Shown here: one piece after another, positions 38,666-50,929 of the stretch
Numbering within the stretch: position 1 is the stretch's first letter
Layout of the letters: every line of letters starts with the position of its first letter
Assembly (NCBI GenBank): GCA_019155185.1
Contig: CM032817.1
Coordinates: forward strand, 3,652,974-3,716,973
DNA: 64,000 bases
Source: Beaufortia kweichowensis
Lineage: Eukaryota; Chordata; Actinopteri; Cypriniformes; Gastromyzontidae
Direction: 5' to 3'
Notes under the pieces: generated by a model
Told to the model about the DNA's origin: nothing
Databases searched by the model: none
What the model saw: only the letters and a program-made list of their open reading frames with translations
Made by a program: the position numbers and the translations under genes

Positions 38666-41009
38666 TTAATCTAAGAGCTTCTGAAATATTCAGACATACA
38701 CTTTTTTAACCTGATAACTGTCACTGCACATATCGAGCATACACATCAAAATGCACATCATCTTTTTTATTTGAAATTTGTTTTTCCATACATTTTTATT
38801 TTAGGTAAAAATATCATAACATAATTAAACTTAACATAATAAAGTTTGAAATACAAGAAATAACATCAGTAATGCTTGTCTTTAGCAAACATCGCTAATT
38901 ATTGTTAAATAAGCCGATATTTCCAAGATTTTGCTTGTATTTTAGGATAATTATAGGGGTCACAGGAAAAGTGGCTGTGATCATTGGGAAGCATCATCCA
39001 CAGCGGCTCTTACACTAAAGTTACAGTGTCCCACTGTGTCACACTGTGGGTGGGATAGAGATAAAACACTGTGGACCCTTCAGTTTTGTTTTTGCTAGCT
39101 GTTTGTGACCCGTTCTCAAACACACACCGGGGTGTTCTGAGGGTTAGCGGACCAAGTTTTTTGTCACCTAGCCAAATTTTTAAACCTCAAAAGAAATACC
39201 GTCCTGTTGGAGTCATGCAAGGTTTCTTCAAAGTCTTTAATATGTGCTTAAAACACAGATACCGTATGTATGTTTCTCCATGTAAATCCATAAGGTGTGC
39301 ATATATCCATTGGAAGTCTCAACTGAACTATCATTGGCTTCGTGTGTGGCGTTTTGTCCCCCCGTGCCCTGAATGAAGAGGGTCAGTGGTGATCTGAGGA
39401 GGGCCGTCCTGTCCTCACTCAGACTCTCTTCACCTCCATTACACAGTGTGAAACAACAAATTAACCAGTGGCCCTCCAAATGACACCCAAACTCTCCACA
39501 TGTTTAAAGAGAAAAACTTGGTACCCCTCCTGTGTGGTCTGATATACCGACCGCTGTAACTTCTATAGGGTGTGGAGAAGCCTCATAACAGTAAAGCGAT
39601 GAGAAAAAATGTAATCATGTTTTGTTATTTTTTTATATATTATATATATTATAAGATTTTCCATATAAGGAATGGTCCATATACAGTATTTTTTAGTTTG
39701 TTTGATTTTTAAATAATAAACGGTAGATATCATGTTTCTGGCGATTTTGGCATGTTATGAAATGAATGTGATGAACCACACCTGTGGTATATGCTAGGAC
39801 ACCTGTGTGATCTTGAGGGAAACTGACATCACACATATACTAAAATTGACCTTGGAGCCAGTTGGTGAAATGTAATCACATAAATAACTTGAAATGGTGA
39901 AGTTAGTTTGAGAAAAGGCCTAGCATCATTTTTCAAAGATGCTGCTGGTGAGATTTAAGAATTTAAAATATGGATATAAGAATTTAGGAAGGCTTGTCAA
40001 AATATTCCACGCAACACGTTCAAAGTTTATAAAGACATAGTCCAGGAGAATGACTACAACATATTACCACAAGAGAGGATCAACAAATATTAATAACATA
40101 TATTTAAATGCAGTATTTTGTATATTTAAATCAACCCCATATTCCCTATAGGTTGCTATAGGTAGGTGCTATAGGTTGACTTTTTGCCAAAGAATTTTGT
40201 CATTTTGTATCATACTACTTATACATTGATGGTTTAATTTAACAGCTTAATTATACAACTGTATACCCCCATGTGTAGATAGATAGATATCCTATAGATT
40301 ATGCCTATAGCAATATAGTAATGCTATATGAATGTTTTTGTGTATGTGTGTCTAAAGAAAAGTGAGTTGTTTATAGTAATGGGTGAATAGAGAGACTGTG
40401 GTGGAGGGGTTCAGATTCCGGGGCCTCGCTACCGTTACACACATAAATCAGCAGAGCGTGACTAAATCCCCGGTAACAGGAGCCGGAGCTGCGGTCCCCC
40501 CGGACCCCGCAGTGCACATCAGTGTGTGAGCATACTGAACCCTCAGCCCCTACTCCAACATCGCTAACCCAAACACAGAGGTTAGGCGCGGACCCTGCTC
40601 CCAGAGCACAAACACACACTGACACCAGGACCTAGATAAAGCCATTAAAGCCATTAGAGACAGACATCACCTGAAATCTGCACTGGGGACCCACTGTGAG
40701 ATCCAATGACGGATGGGAGGTTAAGAGCCAAAGACACACCGAAAGGAAAAGTAAACATGACTGTGTTTTGTTATATTTTAGTAATACATCATCAAATGCC
40801 ATTAACGATTAGCCTTTGTGCCATGGATTTGAATGATACCTCAAATCATGCATGTTGGAAAAAATAAGCACGCATTTTATTGCTGTTACTTTAAAAAGTG
40901 GTCAGCCTTGTTTTTTGTTTGGAAAACAATAAGGTAAATAAAAATCATATGCACAATTTTGTAGGAGTGATGTGATCCACATCTAGGGATCAAATAACTC
41001 TGTGCAGAC
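38666..41009. other. Intergenic stretch with two GC-richer islands
   Basis: Islands lie at about 39000-39530 and 40380-40760 and stand out from AT-rich DNA. The second is notable for CCCCGGTAACAGGAGCCGG and GTCCCCCCGGACCCCGCAG. The minus-strand frame there (40371-40625) is cysteine- and valine-rich and has no recognisable domain. I infer possible enhancers of the Myf genes or unannotated exons. No motif decides between these. Confidence 0.35.
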
Positions 41010-41405
41010 ACTTAGCAACCACCCATAAGCCCATGGCAACCACCAAGAACACACTAGCAACCACCTAGCAACACACTGAACATTCAGAAAACCTAAGCAG
41101 TCACTCAGAATCCCATACCAACCAAGCAGCACTTATAACAACAACTACAGCAACTACATAGCAACACCCTAGCAACCATATAGCAATGCACTAAAAACAC
41201 CCAGAACACAGTAGTAACTGCCTGGCAACATACTAAAACATTAACAAAATCTTAGTAGCCACCAGAACGCTCTAGAAACCAACAGCAATATACTAAAACC
41301 CACTCATAACACCTTAGCAACACCCTGGCAACCACATAGCAATATCCTAAAAACCACTCAGAACACATTAGGAGCTGCATACAGTAGCACTATACTGGAA
41401 ACCAC
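41010..41405. repeat. Degenerate minisatellite of TAGCAACC(A)C units
   Basis: About 400 bases contain roughly ten copies of (C)CTAGCAACCAC or CTAGCAACA(C), separated by ACTAAAACAC, CAGAACAC and similar words. The period is irregular at about 25-40 bases. Short relatives occur at 22325-22350 and 37890-37925. Dispersed arrays of this sort are common in cyprinids. The unit contains RGCAAC, half of an RFX X-box, and one place reads CCATGGCAAC. Confidence 0.75.
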
Positions 41406-42723
41406 CACAACGTCCAGCATTGTGACCCATCTTTTGTTGTGAATTTCCTCATCTTACTATTGTTTTAATACAATTTTCCATTCCAGAGAAAATCAATATT
41501 TACATTCTCAGACAGTATTATAGTCCACATTCTCAGTTTTCCTCTCAATCATTCCACGCTATGACTACAGTCACCTATGTCACATAATACCTCATAACAC
41601 TAAACCACAAAGTATCACGCAATCTTTATTACATCTGAGCAGGTGGGCCTGACCACCAAGAAACTGGGAGCTTGATGGTGTAATTGTCGTACGTGTGTGT
41701 AAAACAGCTGATCCACCCAAATGTTTGTTGTTTGTTTTCATCGTTGTTTACAAGTAAACCACCCTGCTTGCACAGGGACGAGGTCCAGCAACGCTTGTCG
41801 TCGTAGAGGAATTCATTGAATGTGGGCTGCAGTTGGCACTGACAGATAATCGCACCCCTTACCTAACACTTTTCCCAAACACACCATCACCATCCAATCC
41901 ATACTCTAGGTTTACACAGTAAACTTAGACTCTCGGCCAAGTAAACCTGTTGGGAATAATTCACAAATTGTCAGGTTGAAGAAGCCCTGGATACTTTGAC
42001 AATCGTAGATTCCAAAACATGAAATGGTTGAACTAAAGAAGATCTTGCTTGTCACCATTATGAAGACTGGTTGGAACTCAGATTTCATTTATTGCTGAGA
42101 CTAGACACATATATTGTCAAACAGACAGAGCAATGGGCACATCAGGTCTGACAAAATCTGTATTACAGCCCTTCATCAACATGGTGCAACTGATATATAA
42201 TTGATGAGAACAAAAAGGTTTTTCTTACCCTAAACCCGCAGTATGGATCCGCTGACTTCTAGCCTGAAAGAAATGAAAGCAATGATGAATAGAATGATAG
42301 CAGAAATGACTTTGTATTGCCTTTTATTATTATTTTTGGACTGCTATTGTTGTTTATATTTATGGTTAGGGATTTTGAACACACTCCAAGTAATAGACTG
42401 TAATACAGTACAAACACGAATGATACCTCAAATTGTCTGGCTTGTTAGGCTAATTTGTATGACTATACAATCTTATGTGTACATTTTAGTACAGTCTGCT
42501 TTCACGCAGTGCTTTTATATGTTTACATGCAGGAAAGTTTTGATAATGCATGCATATTACATGCATACATTTATCACTTTTGATAAATCCAGAAACCTGT
42601 TTTTATGTGTTTTCATGTAAATCAATGCATCATTTATACAGAAATCAATGTTAACATAGAATTTTGATATTGCCAGGTTTTACCTATAGTCCGCCCAGTA
42701 ATTTAAAATGCTAAGATCTATCT
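41406..42723. other. Intergenic, no gene recognised
   Basis: The 125-codon frame at 42243-42620 is hydrophobic and low in complexity. I recognise no family, and there is no promoter or splice context. The rest is AT-rich. Confidence 0.4.
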
Positions 42724-43479
42724 TACGCTCCCTGAGGCGAGAGAGATACTAAAACTTTCATTATTAAAAACATTTATTATTGGAAATATTATTGTATCTT
42801 TTCTCAGTTTGGAGTTTCGATAGAGTCAAAGGATGTTCTTCTACATTAACAAGAAAAGCAGATTTTAGATTCATCCCCAGAACAGGTACCTAGGATTGAC
42901 ATATCATGAGCAAAGAAAGAACGAAAACCATCAAGAAGATTAGAAAAAGTGAATACAAATGACAAAAACAGCACATTCAATGAGAAGTGGGGGCTTAAAG
43001 ATCATAAAGATCAAGGCTTATGTTTTGATGAATGTCCACACTGCATTTTCTGGCATTACTGTATACTTTACCTACTGGGGTTTAGGATAACTTTCAACAA
43101 GCCATTAGCCCAAAGCTCCTTTATATTATTGCACCAGCACAAAGCAGACAGAGCTAATACCACATGCCAGTATTGGCTGGTCTCTTTATCTTCTCACTAT
43201 GAAAAAAACCATCATCAATCAATATCCTTTTAGTTTCTTTTGGAAGCAACCAGCATGTTCCTCAAAAGTCTGTTGTTGTTTCTGCTCCATGCATTCTGCT
43301 AATCTTTGTTATAACACAAATTTGGGGTACCGATTTACCATATTTCCACACTACTGATATTAAAAGACTGTTCCCTGCATTGATGTTATGGGAATGGTCA
43401 TACTCTGGTGACTAATTGGTTTTACGGTGGCTTATCAGTCTATTGAATCATACGCTCCCTGAGGCGAGAGAGATATTAA
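42724..43479. repeat. 29-bp direct repeat pair flanking about 0.7 kb
   Basis: TACGCTCCCTGAGGCGAGAG followed by AGATAYTAA occurs at 42724-42752 and 43451-43479 with one mismatch in 29 bases, same orientation, 727 bases apart. The GC-rich CpG-bearing sequence stands out from its AT-rich surroundings. Similarity does not obviously extend inward or outward. The intervening 0.7 kb has no recognised coding sequence. Possible explanations are the two ends of an old inserted element, a local duplication, or a twice-used family-specific motif. Confidence 0.6.
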
Positions 43480-44225
43480 TGATCTTTTACATCAAAGAGC
43501 AATCATGTCTTCTTTGGATGAATTTGTTTGAAATTGTTTTGATAGAAGCCAATGGGGAGGAATATCTAAAACATCAGAACAAATCAAGATGTCAACGGGA
43601 GCATAGTAAGCTGGATGCTGACTAGGAAGGGGTCATTGGTCTGGGAGATGATGGAGGTATAAGTAAGATCAAGGGAACAACATGAGGTGAAACACTTTCA
43701 TAGTTGAATTCTAATCTAATCATGACAAACTATATATTGACGAAAAGGTTTAAGACTCGAGAATAAAAATATGACAACTTTTCATAACAATAAACATAAA
43801 CAAAAAATATACTAATTTTTTTTAATATAATTTAAAAGATAATGTTATTTATAAAATACTCAAAATTAAAAAACGTAAAAAGGAAAAAAAAGAAATGTTT
43901 TAAAAAAGATTTAAAAATAACAAAAAAATTGTTTGGATACTGAATTTTCATGTGTATATGCAATATGGACGGTGACAGTTATCAGGTTAAGAATAAATAT
44001 TTGTCAAATCTTTAAAACAATAAATATAAAAAAATAGTAAAAAAGTTTATGTTAATGCTATTTTAAAACACCTAAAATTTAAAAATTTAAAAAAAGATTT
44101 TAAAAAAATGAAAAGAGTAAAGGTTACCAGGTTAATAAAGGTAAACAGGCACATTAAATGATTTAATTAAATCATATTGCAACATCACAAGAACTCCCAC
44201 CATAAATAACGGAACAAAATTTTAA
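43480..44225. other. A-rich low-complexity stretch
   Basis: From about 43790 to 44120 the plus strand is very rich in A, with runs of AAAAA and repeated words (AACAATAAACATAAA, AAACAATAAATATAAA; TTTAAAAAAGATTT, TTTAAAAAAATG). The repeated words suggest a partial internal duplication. No gene. Confidence 0.5.
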
Positions 44226-44269
44226 CCTTCAGACAATTTTCCTGCACACTAATTAAGAAATACTCTCTT

Positions 44270-44770
44270 CATGTCCCGTTCTAGTTCATTTTTCCAGCCT
44301 CTAATCTGAGGTGAGGTCATTGTAAGTTAGCCGGGCGTTGAGATGCTAACCTTGCAGCAGCGCTAACTGATGCACATCAGCCGTTGTGCTTTGAACCAGC
44401 CCCCCTTCAAAGCCCAATCCCATCAGGAGAATAGAGATGCCATCATTATTTTCTCGGTTGGCTTTGAAACTCAAACCCCCTCATCTCCGACCTGCACGTC
44501 GGAGCTCGGTGATGATGACAGTGAGAGATGGCGTCTGTTTGCTTTGCATTAGCATAGTGGGTTTCTAGCGGAGCTTCGCTCTGGGATCTTGAGCCAGACT
44601 GGGGCTTGTTTCAGCCATCGGAGGCCAAAGTGTAATAGAGGAGATCCTATCACACCAAGGAACGGAGCCAGGATGGTCATCAGGGACTTTGAGTCGTGGA
44701 TGGGTATGGTGAAGCCAGGCGGACCGTGTTTGTGAAGGCTTAAGTCCACAGGGTGGAGAAAAGGGTCAGG
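44270..44770. promoter_or_regulatory. Candidate distal control element upstream of myf6
   Basis: Five hundred bases of clearly higher GC/CpG content, about 3.4 kb before myf6, flanked by A-rich and AT-rich DNA. It holds an octamer-like CTTTGCATTAGC near 44540, a TAAT homeodomain core near 44633 and palindromic GACCTGCACGTCGGAGCTCGG near 44490. The short ORFs on both strands have no domains. I infer a possible enhancer because amniote Myf6/Myf5 control is spread through the upstream DNA. There is no direct evidence. Confidence 0.3.
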
Positions 44771-46029
44771 CTTTGCAGCGTGACTAGCAATAGAAACATT
44801 ATATCAGGACAAAGGGCTGCTATAATGCTCTCAAGAAACTTCTGATTGTGAAATTTAAACCTTAAAACGTCTAAATGTGCTAAATTATTGTCATTGTTTT
44901 GTCAACTTTGAACCTGTGATGTAGATACTATATCCTGTAGCGTGTTTATAGGTTTGGATTAGCTCCGGTAGCTGTAAATATCTAGTCTGTTTCCTGACTG
45001 TACATATGCTGAATGACCTTGTTTCCACTTCATCATGGCAAATTGGGCAATATTTTACTCATGGGGGACTTGACCTTTGACCCATTGGATGAATGAGGTC
45101 ACAACCCAGGTGGGGCATTGTCATCACTGTCGTGACGTGGCAAATTAACCTTCAATTGGCCAGTTGAAATTCCAGGTGTGAAGAGCGCTAATATACGAGT
45201 TTTCTGTCACGGCGAATAACCTTTAAGTGAAATCACATTAGTTAGACTGTGTGTACAGGCTTTTCAGAAGCTCTCTGTAGAAATTGTTATGTGTATTTTT
45301 ATCTCAACTGCAATGCAATTTCAATCTATTGCAAATTGCAGTTGCAAATGCTATCTATGTGTGCAAATTGTGTTTATACACAAAGACACTGGCTCTAAGC
45401 CTTTTATAAGTGTCACATAATGGAAAGTTGGCATGAAGGCACAGTGATGACCAGTGCATATTTTAACAATGCTAATGCCAAAATCAATAACGCAAATGGA
45501 CATTTATGGTTAAACGCAATATCTTTTTAAATACTGTTAATCTTTTCTAAAAGTTATTTATTTGGTCTGTGTGCTCTTTTAATCAGGTAGTTATAATTCC
45601 TGCTGTATCCTTGAATTTTTGTCCAATAACATTCCAAGAATAAGATTGTCCATCCCCAATAGCACTATAAGAGCGTAAATCCAACATTGGTTTAAATTAA
45701 CCTAGAAAATGTCCATATTTGATCCAACCATGGTTTGAAACAACCCATTATTTTGGGTAAAAACAACGCAGCGTAGGATAATTTAAACCAACGGTTGAGT
45801 TTGTTCATATCTTACCAGTCAGATATACTTGCATCCCAACCACAAATGTAGATGCTCTCTCCAACAACATGTCCCTAGAGCCTTATACCTCTTGGCAGGA
45901 TATCCCATGATTGTGTCTGACAGCTGAAGCACCAGCTTCCTACACGTGGACAGATTTATCTGCAAATGCTTGACACTATAGAGTCATCTGAAGAGAGAGA
46001 CAGATATCAGAATGAAGACTTTACAATAG

Positions 46030-46200
46030 CATTGTTAACATTAGTTAATGCATTAGTTAACAATGATCAATACTTTTACAGTATTTGTTCTTTAATTAAT
46101 GCACAATGAACTATCACAAGCAAATGGATTGACAATTGTTCATTTTTGTCAGCTAATACATTTACTATGAGTAAATTATGTTGAGAACTAAAGTTGCATC
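46030..46200. repeat. Transposon-derived repeat (TTAGTTAATGCATTAGTTAA type)
   Basis: Starts ATTGTTAACATTAGTTAATGC with the palindrome-like TTAGTTAATGCATTAGTTAAC, then CAATACTTTTACAGTATTTG. It is recognisable as a common teleost interspersed repeat. Noncoding and partial. Family name not assigned. Confidence 0.55.
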
Positions 46201-46620
46201 AATGGAAATATTTTATTCATCATTTATCTATATTTGTTCTGATTCAAATAATACTTTTAAAGCTGAAAAGCAATAAAACACATTCAGGGCTCTTGGGCAC
46301 ATGGTCTCTATGACTAATCCCTTGAGATCAAATGAACATGCGTGGGCTGTTCTCCCTATGAAAAAGCTTGTAAATGAAAACTATGTCGAGTAGTGAATGA
46401 CCAGCTGATGGACTTTGGGCTATTGTCAATGAAGCTGTGCTGATTAGGTATGGTCAGTAAAGCTTAATAGAAGACAGAGGTAGAACTGTGGGAAATAATG
46501 CAGGTAAAGCTATGTATAACTAGATTTATTGTATTCAACTATACAAATATATATGATTATATTGTATTGTTGTATTTTAATATAACATTAAATCAATAAA
46601 TATATAACAATACATATATA

Positions 46621-46623
<3 letters not shown>

Positions 46624-46654
<31 letters not shown>
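46624..46654. repeat. (AT)n microsatellite
   Basis: An uninterrupted TA/AT dinucleotide run of about 31 bases within a wider TATA-rich stretch. Confidence 0.9.
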
Positions 46655-46655
<1 letters not shown>

Positions 46656-47526
46656 CAACAAAAACATCAAATAATTAAATGTAAACAATAAAATAAATAT
46701 ATTACATATAATATATAAAAATATATTATGTAACTGATTATGGCTTATTATTGCTGATTTGTTTGGACATAAAGTTTAAGAAAAATATAGCATGTCATAA
46801 ATTGAAAGGTACGCACTATGCAGTATAGATCGGACATTGTGACATTGCAGAAGATCATCACCTCTGTCACAGACTTTGAGATTTATGACACAGTATTCTG
46901 CCTACAGGCCATAACCTTTCACAACACGGTAACAGGAGATGCGTCCACAACGAGGGACGCCACCTGAACGTTTTAACCCTTTCCATTTCCAAAAGTAAAA
47001 ATGGAGAGCGATCTTTCGCACTTGACAGTTAACATCTTTAGCACTTACACATATACATTATGCAACTATTTTCTTCTTCCTTCTGCTATGAATCAGTCAT
47101 TCTGAATGCCATAACCTGTTACTACAACCACCAAAAATATTTTTTAATGCTTGCTTGAAGCAGGTTTTAAGCAAGTGATTGAATTCTGCCTCTAATCTCA
47201 GCTGCAGTTTTACAAAGTGCACATAGTACACTTGTATAATGTCACATTATCTGTCGTACAGCAACGTGAGCCGTCAACAACTCACACCCTTCAATGAAAC
47301 ATCCCACGCTGATGTTGGACAAAAATGTCAGGAGACACGTCAGACCTCAGAAAGGCCTTTCATGTATTTTTATGGTTTTAAGATAAATGGTTCTATCGGC
47401 TATTTTTACTTTACATGTGTGAGCTTTTCAAAGTCATTTTGACTGGGCACATTCTGTGCTATTTATACGGGGACATGAAAACAAGACTCTCTTTACAGTA
47501 TCCAGATACTTTAAGATATACAAATA

Positions 47527-47720
47527 TGTGACCCTGCCAAAACCCAACAAAGTCATTTTTTGTGATTCTGTTTTCTACATAAAATCATCCTAAATAATCC
47601 TTTGTGAACATATAACATTGATATCCTTAATGTTGACGGAGTAATGACATGCCAAATATTGATATTTATAGCTGAAATCCAATATTTGATGCTCATTATC
47701 TCATAATGTGATTTTGAGAC
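47527..47720. repeat. Probable teleost interspersed repeat
   Basis: GTGACCCTGCCAAAACCC followed by CAAAGTCATTTTTTGTGA, and later CTTTGTGAACATATAACATT, reads like a known class of cyprinid dispersed repeats that begin with GTGACCCTG. No coding capacity. Identification from memory only. Confidence 0.4.
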
Positions 47721-48072
47721 ATTTTTTCACAGACACACATGAATTTTACATAAAGAAATTGCACTGTATTTAATTACACTGATTAAATTAAAAAAAATGT
47801 CTATAGTGGTGCTTGGTTTCTTGTCAGCCTGACTATATAATAATGTAAGTGTTACTTTTGATACCTAAAGTTATCATATGAGCATAAAATTTATATTTAA
47901 ATACTTGTTTAATACTTGTAAATAAACTTTTTGTTGTAACTATATTAAATAATTAAGCAGCATGTAGATAGCAATGGCACTGTCATGTAAAGCGTGCCCC
48001 TGTGGTACCGAAGGCCAATTGAAATGTGCTTGATACCCTGCAACAGCTAAGCGATGGATAGAATTTCACATT

Positions 48073-48082
48073 CTATATTTAA
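48073..48082 (+). promoter_or_regulatory. myf6: myf6 MEF2 site / TATA-like element
   Basis: CTATATTTAA fits the MEF2 consensus YTAWWWWTAR exactly and also works as an AT-rich TATA-like element. It lies 72-81 bases upstream of the start codon. A second AT-rich word, TATTTAAAT, is at about 48107-48115. Mammalian Mrf4 promoters use a MEF2 site near the TATA region together with E-boxes (established knowledge), so this placement fits autoregulated muscle expression. Confidence 0.6.
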
Positions 48083-48153
48083 GTCTTCTGACTTGTGTCA
48101 CGGGTCTATTTAAATGCCAACAGTCTTACTGTCAAAACACAGCCTACAGCAAC

Positions 48154-49142
48154 ATGATGGACCTGTTTGAGACCAACACTTATTTTTTCAACGATTTACG
48201 TTATCTTGAGGGGGACCATGGGACCCTGGATATGCCCGGAGTATCCCCACTATATGAGGAGAACGACAGCCCTCTCTCGCCGGGACAAGATGCCGTCCCG
48301 TCTGAAACAGGGTGCGAGAGTAGCGGAGAAGAGCACGTCCTTGCGCCGCCAGGGCTTCAGGCGCACTGCGAGGGTCAGTGTCTCATGTGGGCTTGCAAGA
48401 TCTGCAAAAGAAAGTCAGCACCGACAGACAGGAGAAAAGCAGCCACTCTGAGAGAAAGAAGGCGGCTTAAAAAAATCAACGAGGCGTTTGACGCGTTAAA
48501 GAAAAAGACGGTTCCCAATCCGAACCAGAGGCTACCCAAAGTTGAGATTTTACGCAGCGCAATAAACTACATTGAAAAACTGCAGGACCTGTTGCACACG
48601 CTGGACGAGCAAGATCAAAACTCTGACAGTGACCCTTATACATATACCGTCAAAGAAAATCATGTAAGACCATCTACGATCAATACATAAGACCCATGCG
48701 CTCAGACCCACGTGGTGCCTTAACTCTGCTTGCAACTTTAATTTATTCATTTTTGATTAAGCTTAAATAACGACGGTGACTTGTTGTTTTTCCATCACGT
48801 TTGCCTGTCCAGGTTGCTCCTAGCGAGTGTCATTGGAAAAAGACCTGCCAACGCTGGCAGGAGAGTCCAGATCATTCCAGCCCCCTTATGGCCAGTCACA
48901 AAGAAGGTTGGTACAAAAAGAGAAAAGAAAGTTTAGATATCGACACGATGTAAAAGTGTCTGTCCATCAATGTTTCATGCGTAATGGCCTGTTGGTAATG
49001 TCTCTGTGCGTAATGGTCTGTTCCAGGAGGCGCACTGGAGTCTTCGGCGTCCAGCAGCCTTCGTCGACTCTCATCGATTGTTGACAGTATTTCCACGGAA
49101 GAGACGAAAGCTCGCCGTACCGACCAGATCTCAGAAAAGTGA
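48154..49142 (+). CDS. myf6: Myogenic factor 6 (MRF4/herculin), bHLH transcription factor
   Basis: Three coding exons at 48154-48663, 48813-48906 and 49027-49142 give 720 bases, 239 residues plus stop, with introns of 149 and 120 bases and proper GT/AG ends. It encodes a muscle-determination factor that heterodimerises with E proteins and binds CANNTG E-boxes in the nucleus. The Cys/His-rich stretch is at residues 72-84 (CEGQCLMWACKIC). The basic region is at about 93-107 and includes the myogenic Ala-Thr pair in AATLRERRR. The helix-loop-helix covers about 108-150. The third exon carries the helix III motif, SSLRRLSSIVDSIS. MM at the start matches zebrafish, and I chose the first ATG. Continuing the frame past 48663 to 48690 reads into the intron. 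It is followed 6.4 kb downstream by myf5 in the same orientation, the conserved vertebrate pair. Confidence 0.98.
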
Positions 49143-50929
49143 AGACGCCATTTCACATTTCCGACTTTTTATTTATTTCCATAAGCTAGTACAATAACTT
49201 TCATCAGTACGCCAATGACAAGAATATAACAAGTAAATCATATTTAACTGATGAGTATATAGTCATGAAATTTAGAATATGAAGATGTATGATTAAAAAT
49301 AACATTGGATATCACATTTATACCTTTTATACCACATATCTTTTATAGTAGACTGAACTTTCATATCCGGATAATATAATCTAATAATAGCCTACTATTA
49401 TTGATGAAAGTTATTAAGATGTTACCATGTATTTTCTGTATATTCTTTCATATTTTTGACCATTCAGTCTTGTCTCTGCACGTTATTCCAGGCTTTTTTC
49501 AGAGTCTTTATCATCAGAATTATTCCTGTGAACTTATATGGTCTTCCTAAAGTGCAAATGTAAATATTTTGTAATATATTGCCATTGCTTAAATTATTTT
49601 ATAAATTAAAAAGAAGAAGATATCTTTGAGAGCACTTGACCACTGCCAGACGTCTATCCAACATTAAACAGTAAATTGTATAAAACAATTGAAAATTTTC
49701 CTATCAAGTAATTTTTAACCTATATTATTAATTTATGCAAAAGTTATTAGTTTGAAGGTTAATTAATGCATTTTGTAAATATTGTAATTTTTCTCAATAC
49801 AGTCTTAGTATGAGGTTGACTTATCTAATGAGCTATAAACTTCAACCAAGTTAAACAACAACTGAAGGCATTTAACCAGGTTGATCTTAAACTAATTTAG
49901 CAGCCATGTAATGTCATTATATCATCATATTACGTGGAATGTATTTTAATTTAACATTAATTGTACAAGCTGGGAAAGCATGTACAGCTCAGTATGACGA
50001 CCGGCCATCAAATGTCCCCTTTAAACCCTTTGAATTAGAAGCCATCACCAGCCTTGACCAGTTGAGCTAGCAGCTCCTCCAGATTTACGAGTATTAACAG
50101 AGTGTAAAGTATGACTGGCCCTGAAATAGCCCTGGCCTTGCCTGTTAGTTCCAGCTGGCAGAGCAGACCTCAGGATTGGCTGCAATGAATTTAGATCCCA
50201 TAGTATCTATTCTGTCTCATGATTAAAAGTAGAAGGTTGGTCAGGGGAAAATATTGCAAAGCCGCAACATGGCCGCTATCATACCATCACAAGCTGTGAG
50301 GGTTTTCCCATTGAATAAAGCGTTTCTTACAAAGAGTTGTACTGCATTGAAATTTAGATAATTGCAGGCGTGCCTGTGTGCATTTTGTGTGCCGCTGCAA
50401 CTGTTGTGCTGCTTGGCAATTACCCAGTGATAGGGTTGATTTGTTGGCGTTCCCAAGGTGCACTGCAGCATTTCCATCTTGCACAGCATGCTATCTGTCA
50501 GGACTGGCTCTCTGATCTTTCCATTTAACACACTAGCACCTCTGACCTCATCACACACACAAGTAAACGTATGTACTTAAACTCTTGAATTGACCAGTGA
50601 CCTACACAGTGTACATCTGGGAAACAATGGCTGTCCAAAGGGCGAACTGGCGTTTTCTATCTAGACCCTATAGCAAATAATACCAACAAATACCAACAAA
50701 TTTAAGTTTCGTATCACAGATCATAGCACAGACTTCATCATGCAAAGTTGAAAGAATATCATATAAACACAAAGTGGGGGCCAAAAATGTGAAAAAAATT
50801 TAATTATTTTAGCTAAACCTGTAAAAGAAAAAGGTTGTATGATCGTATGAACAAAGAAAATACATGGCATGCGAATAATAAATCAGCACTCTTTGGGATT
50901 ATTGTGCCAATAAAATGTGAATTTTGTAC
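49143..50929. other. myf6 3' UTR region and intergenic DNA
   Basis: The first plausible polyadenylation word is ATTAAA at 49605-49610, with another ATTAAA near 49663. The 3' UTR may therefore be about 0.5 kb of AT-rich sequence. After that no gene is seen. A GC-richer patch at about 49980-50560 contains overlapping short frames without domains and might be regulatory. Confidence 0.45.

Larger units (their letters stand above)
44771..48060. other. Gene-free upstream region of myf6 with repeats
   Basis: No exon recognised. Repeat-derived segments are at 46030-46200, an AT microsatellite at 46624-46654 and a fish repeat at 47527-47720. CAATTG occurs near 48015 in the immediate upstream region. 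The 67-codon frame at 47239-47442 has no domain. Confidence 0.5.

Noticed and set aside
41010..41405. CRISPR-like array
   Set aside because: Irregular, degenerate minisatellite in a vertebrate genome; no constant repeat-spacer pattern.
42243..42620. Hydrophobic 125-codon frame that might be a membrane protein
   Set aside because: AT-rich low-complexity translation with no family resemblance and no promoter context.
29520..48070. Exons of ptprq or otogl
   Set aside because: No phosphatase signature or fibronectin type III exon seen by eye; this is a negative reading, not a search.
48167..48451. 94-codon plus frame over myf6 exon 1
   Set aside because: Overlapping out-of-frame reading of myf6.
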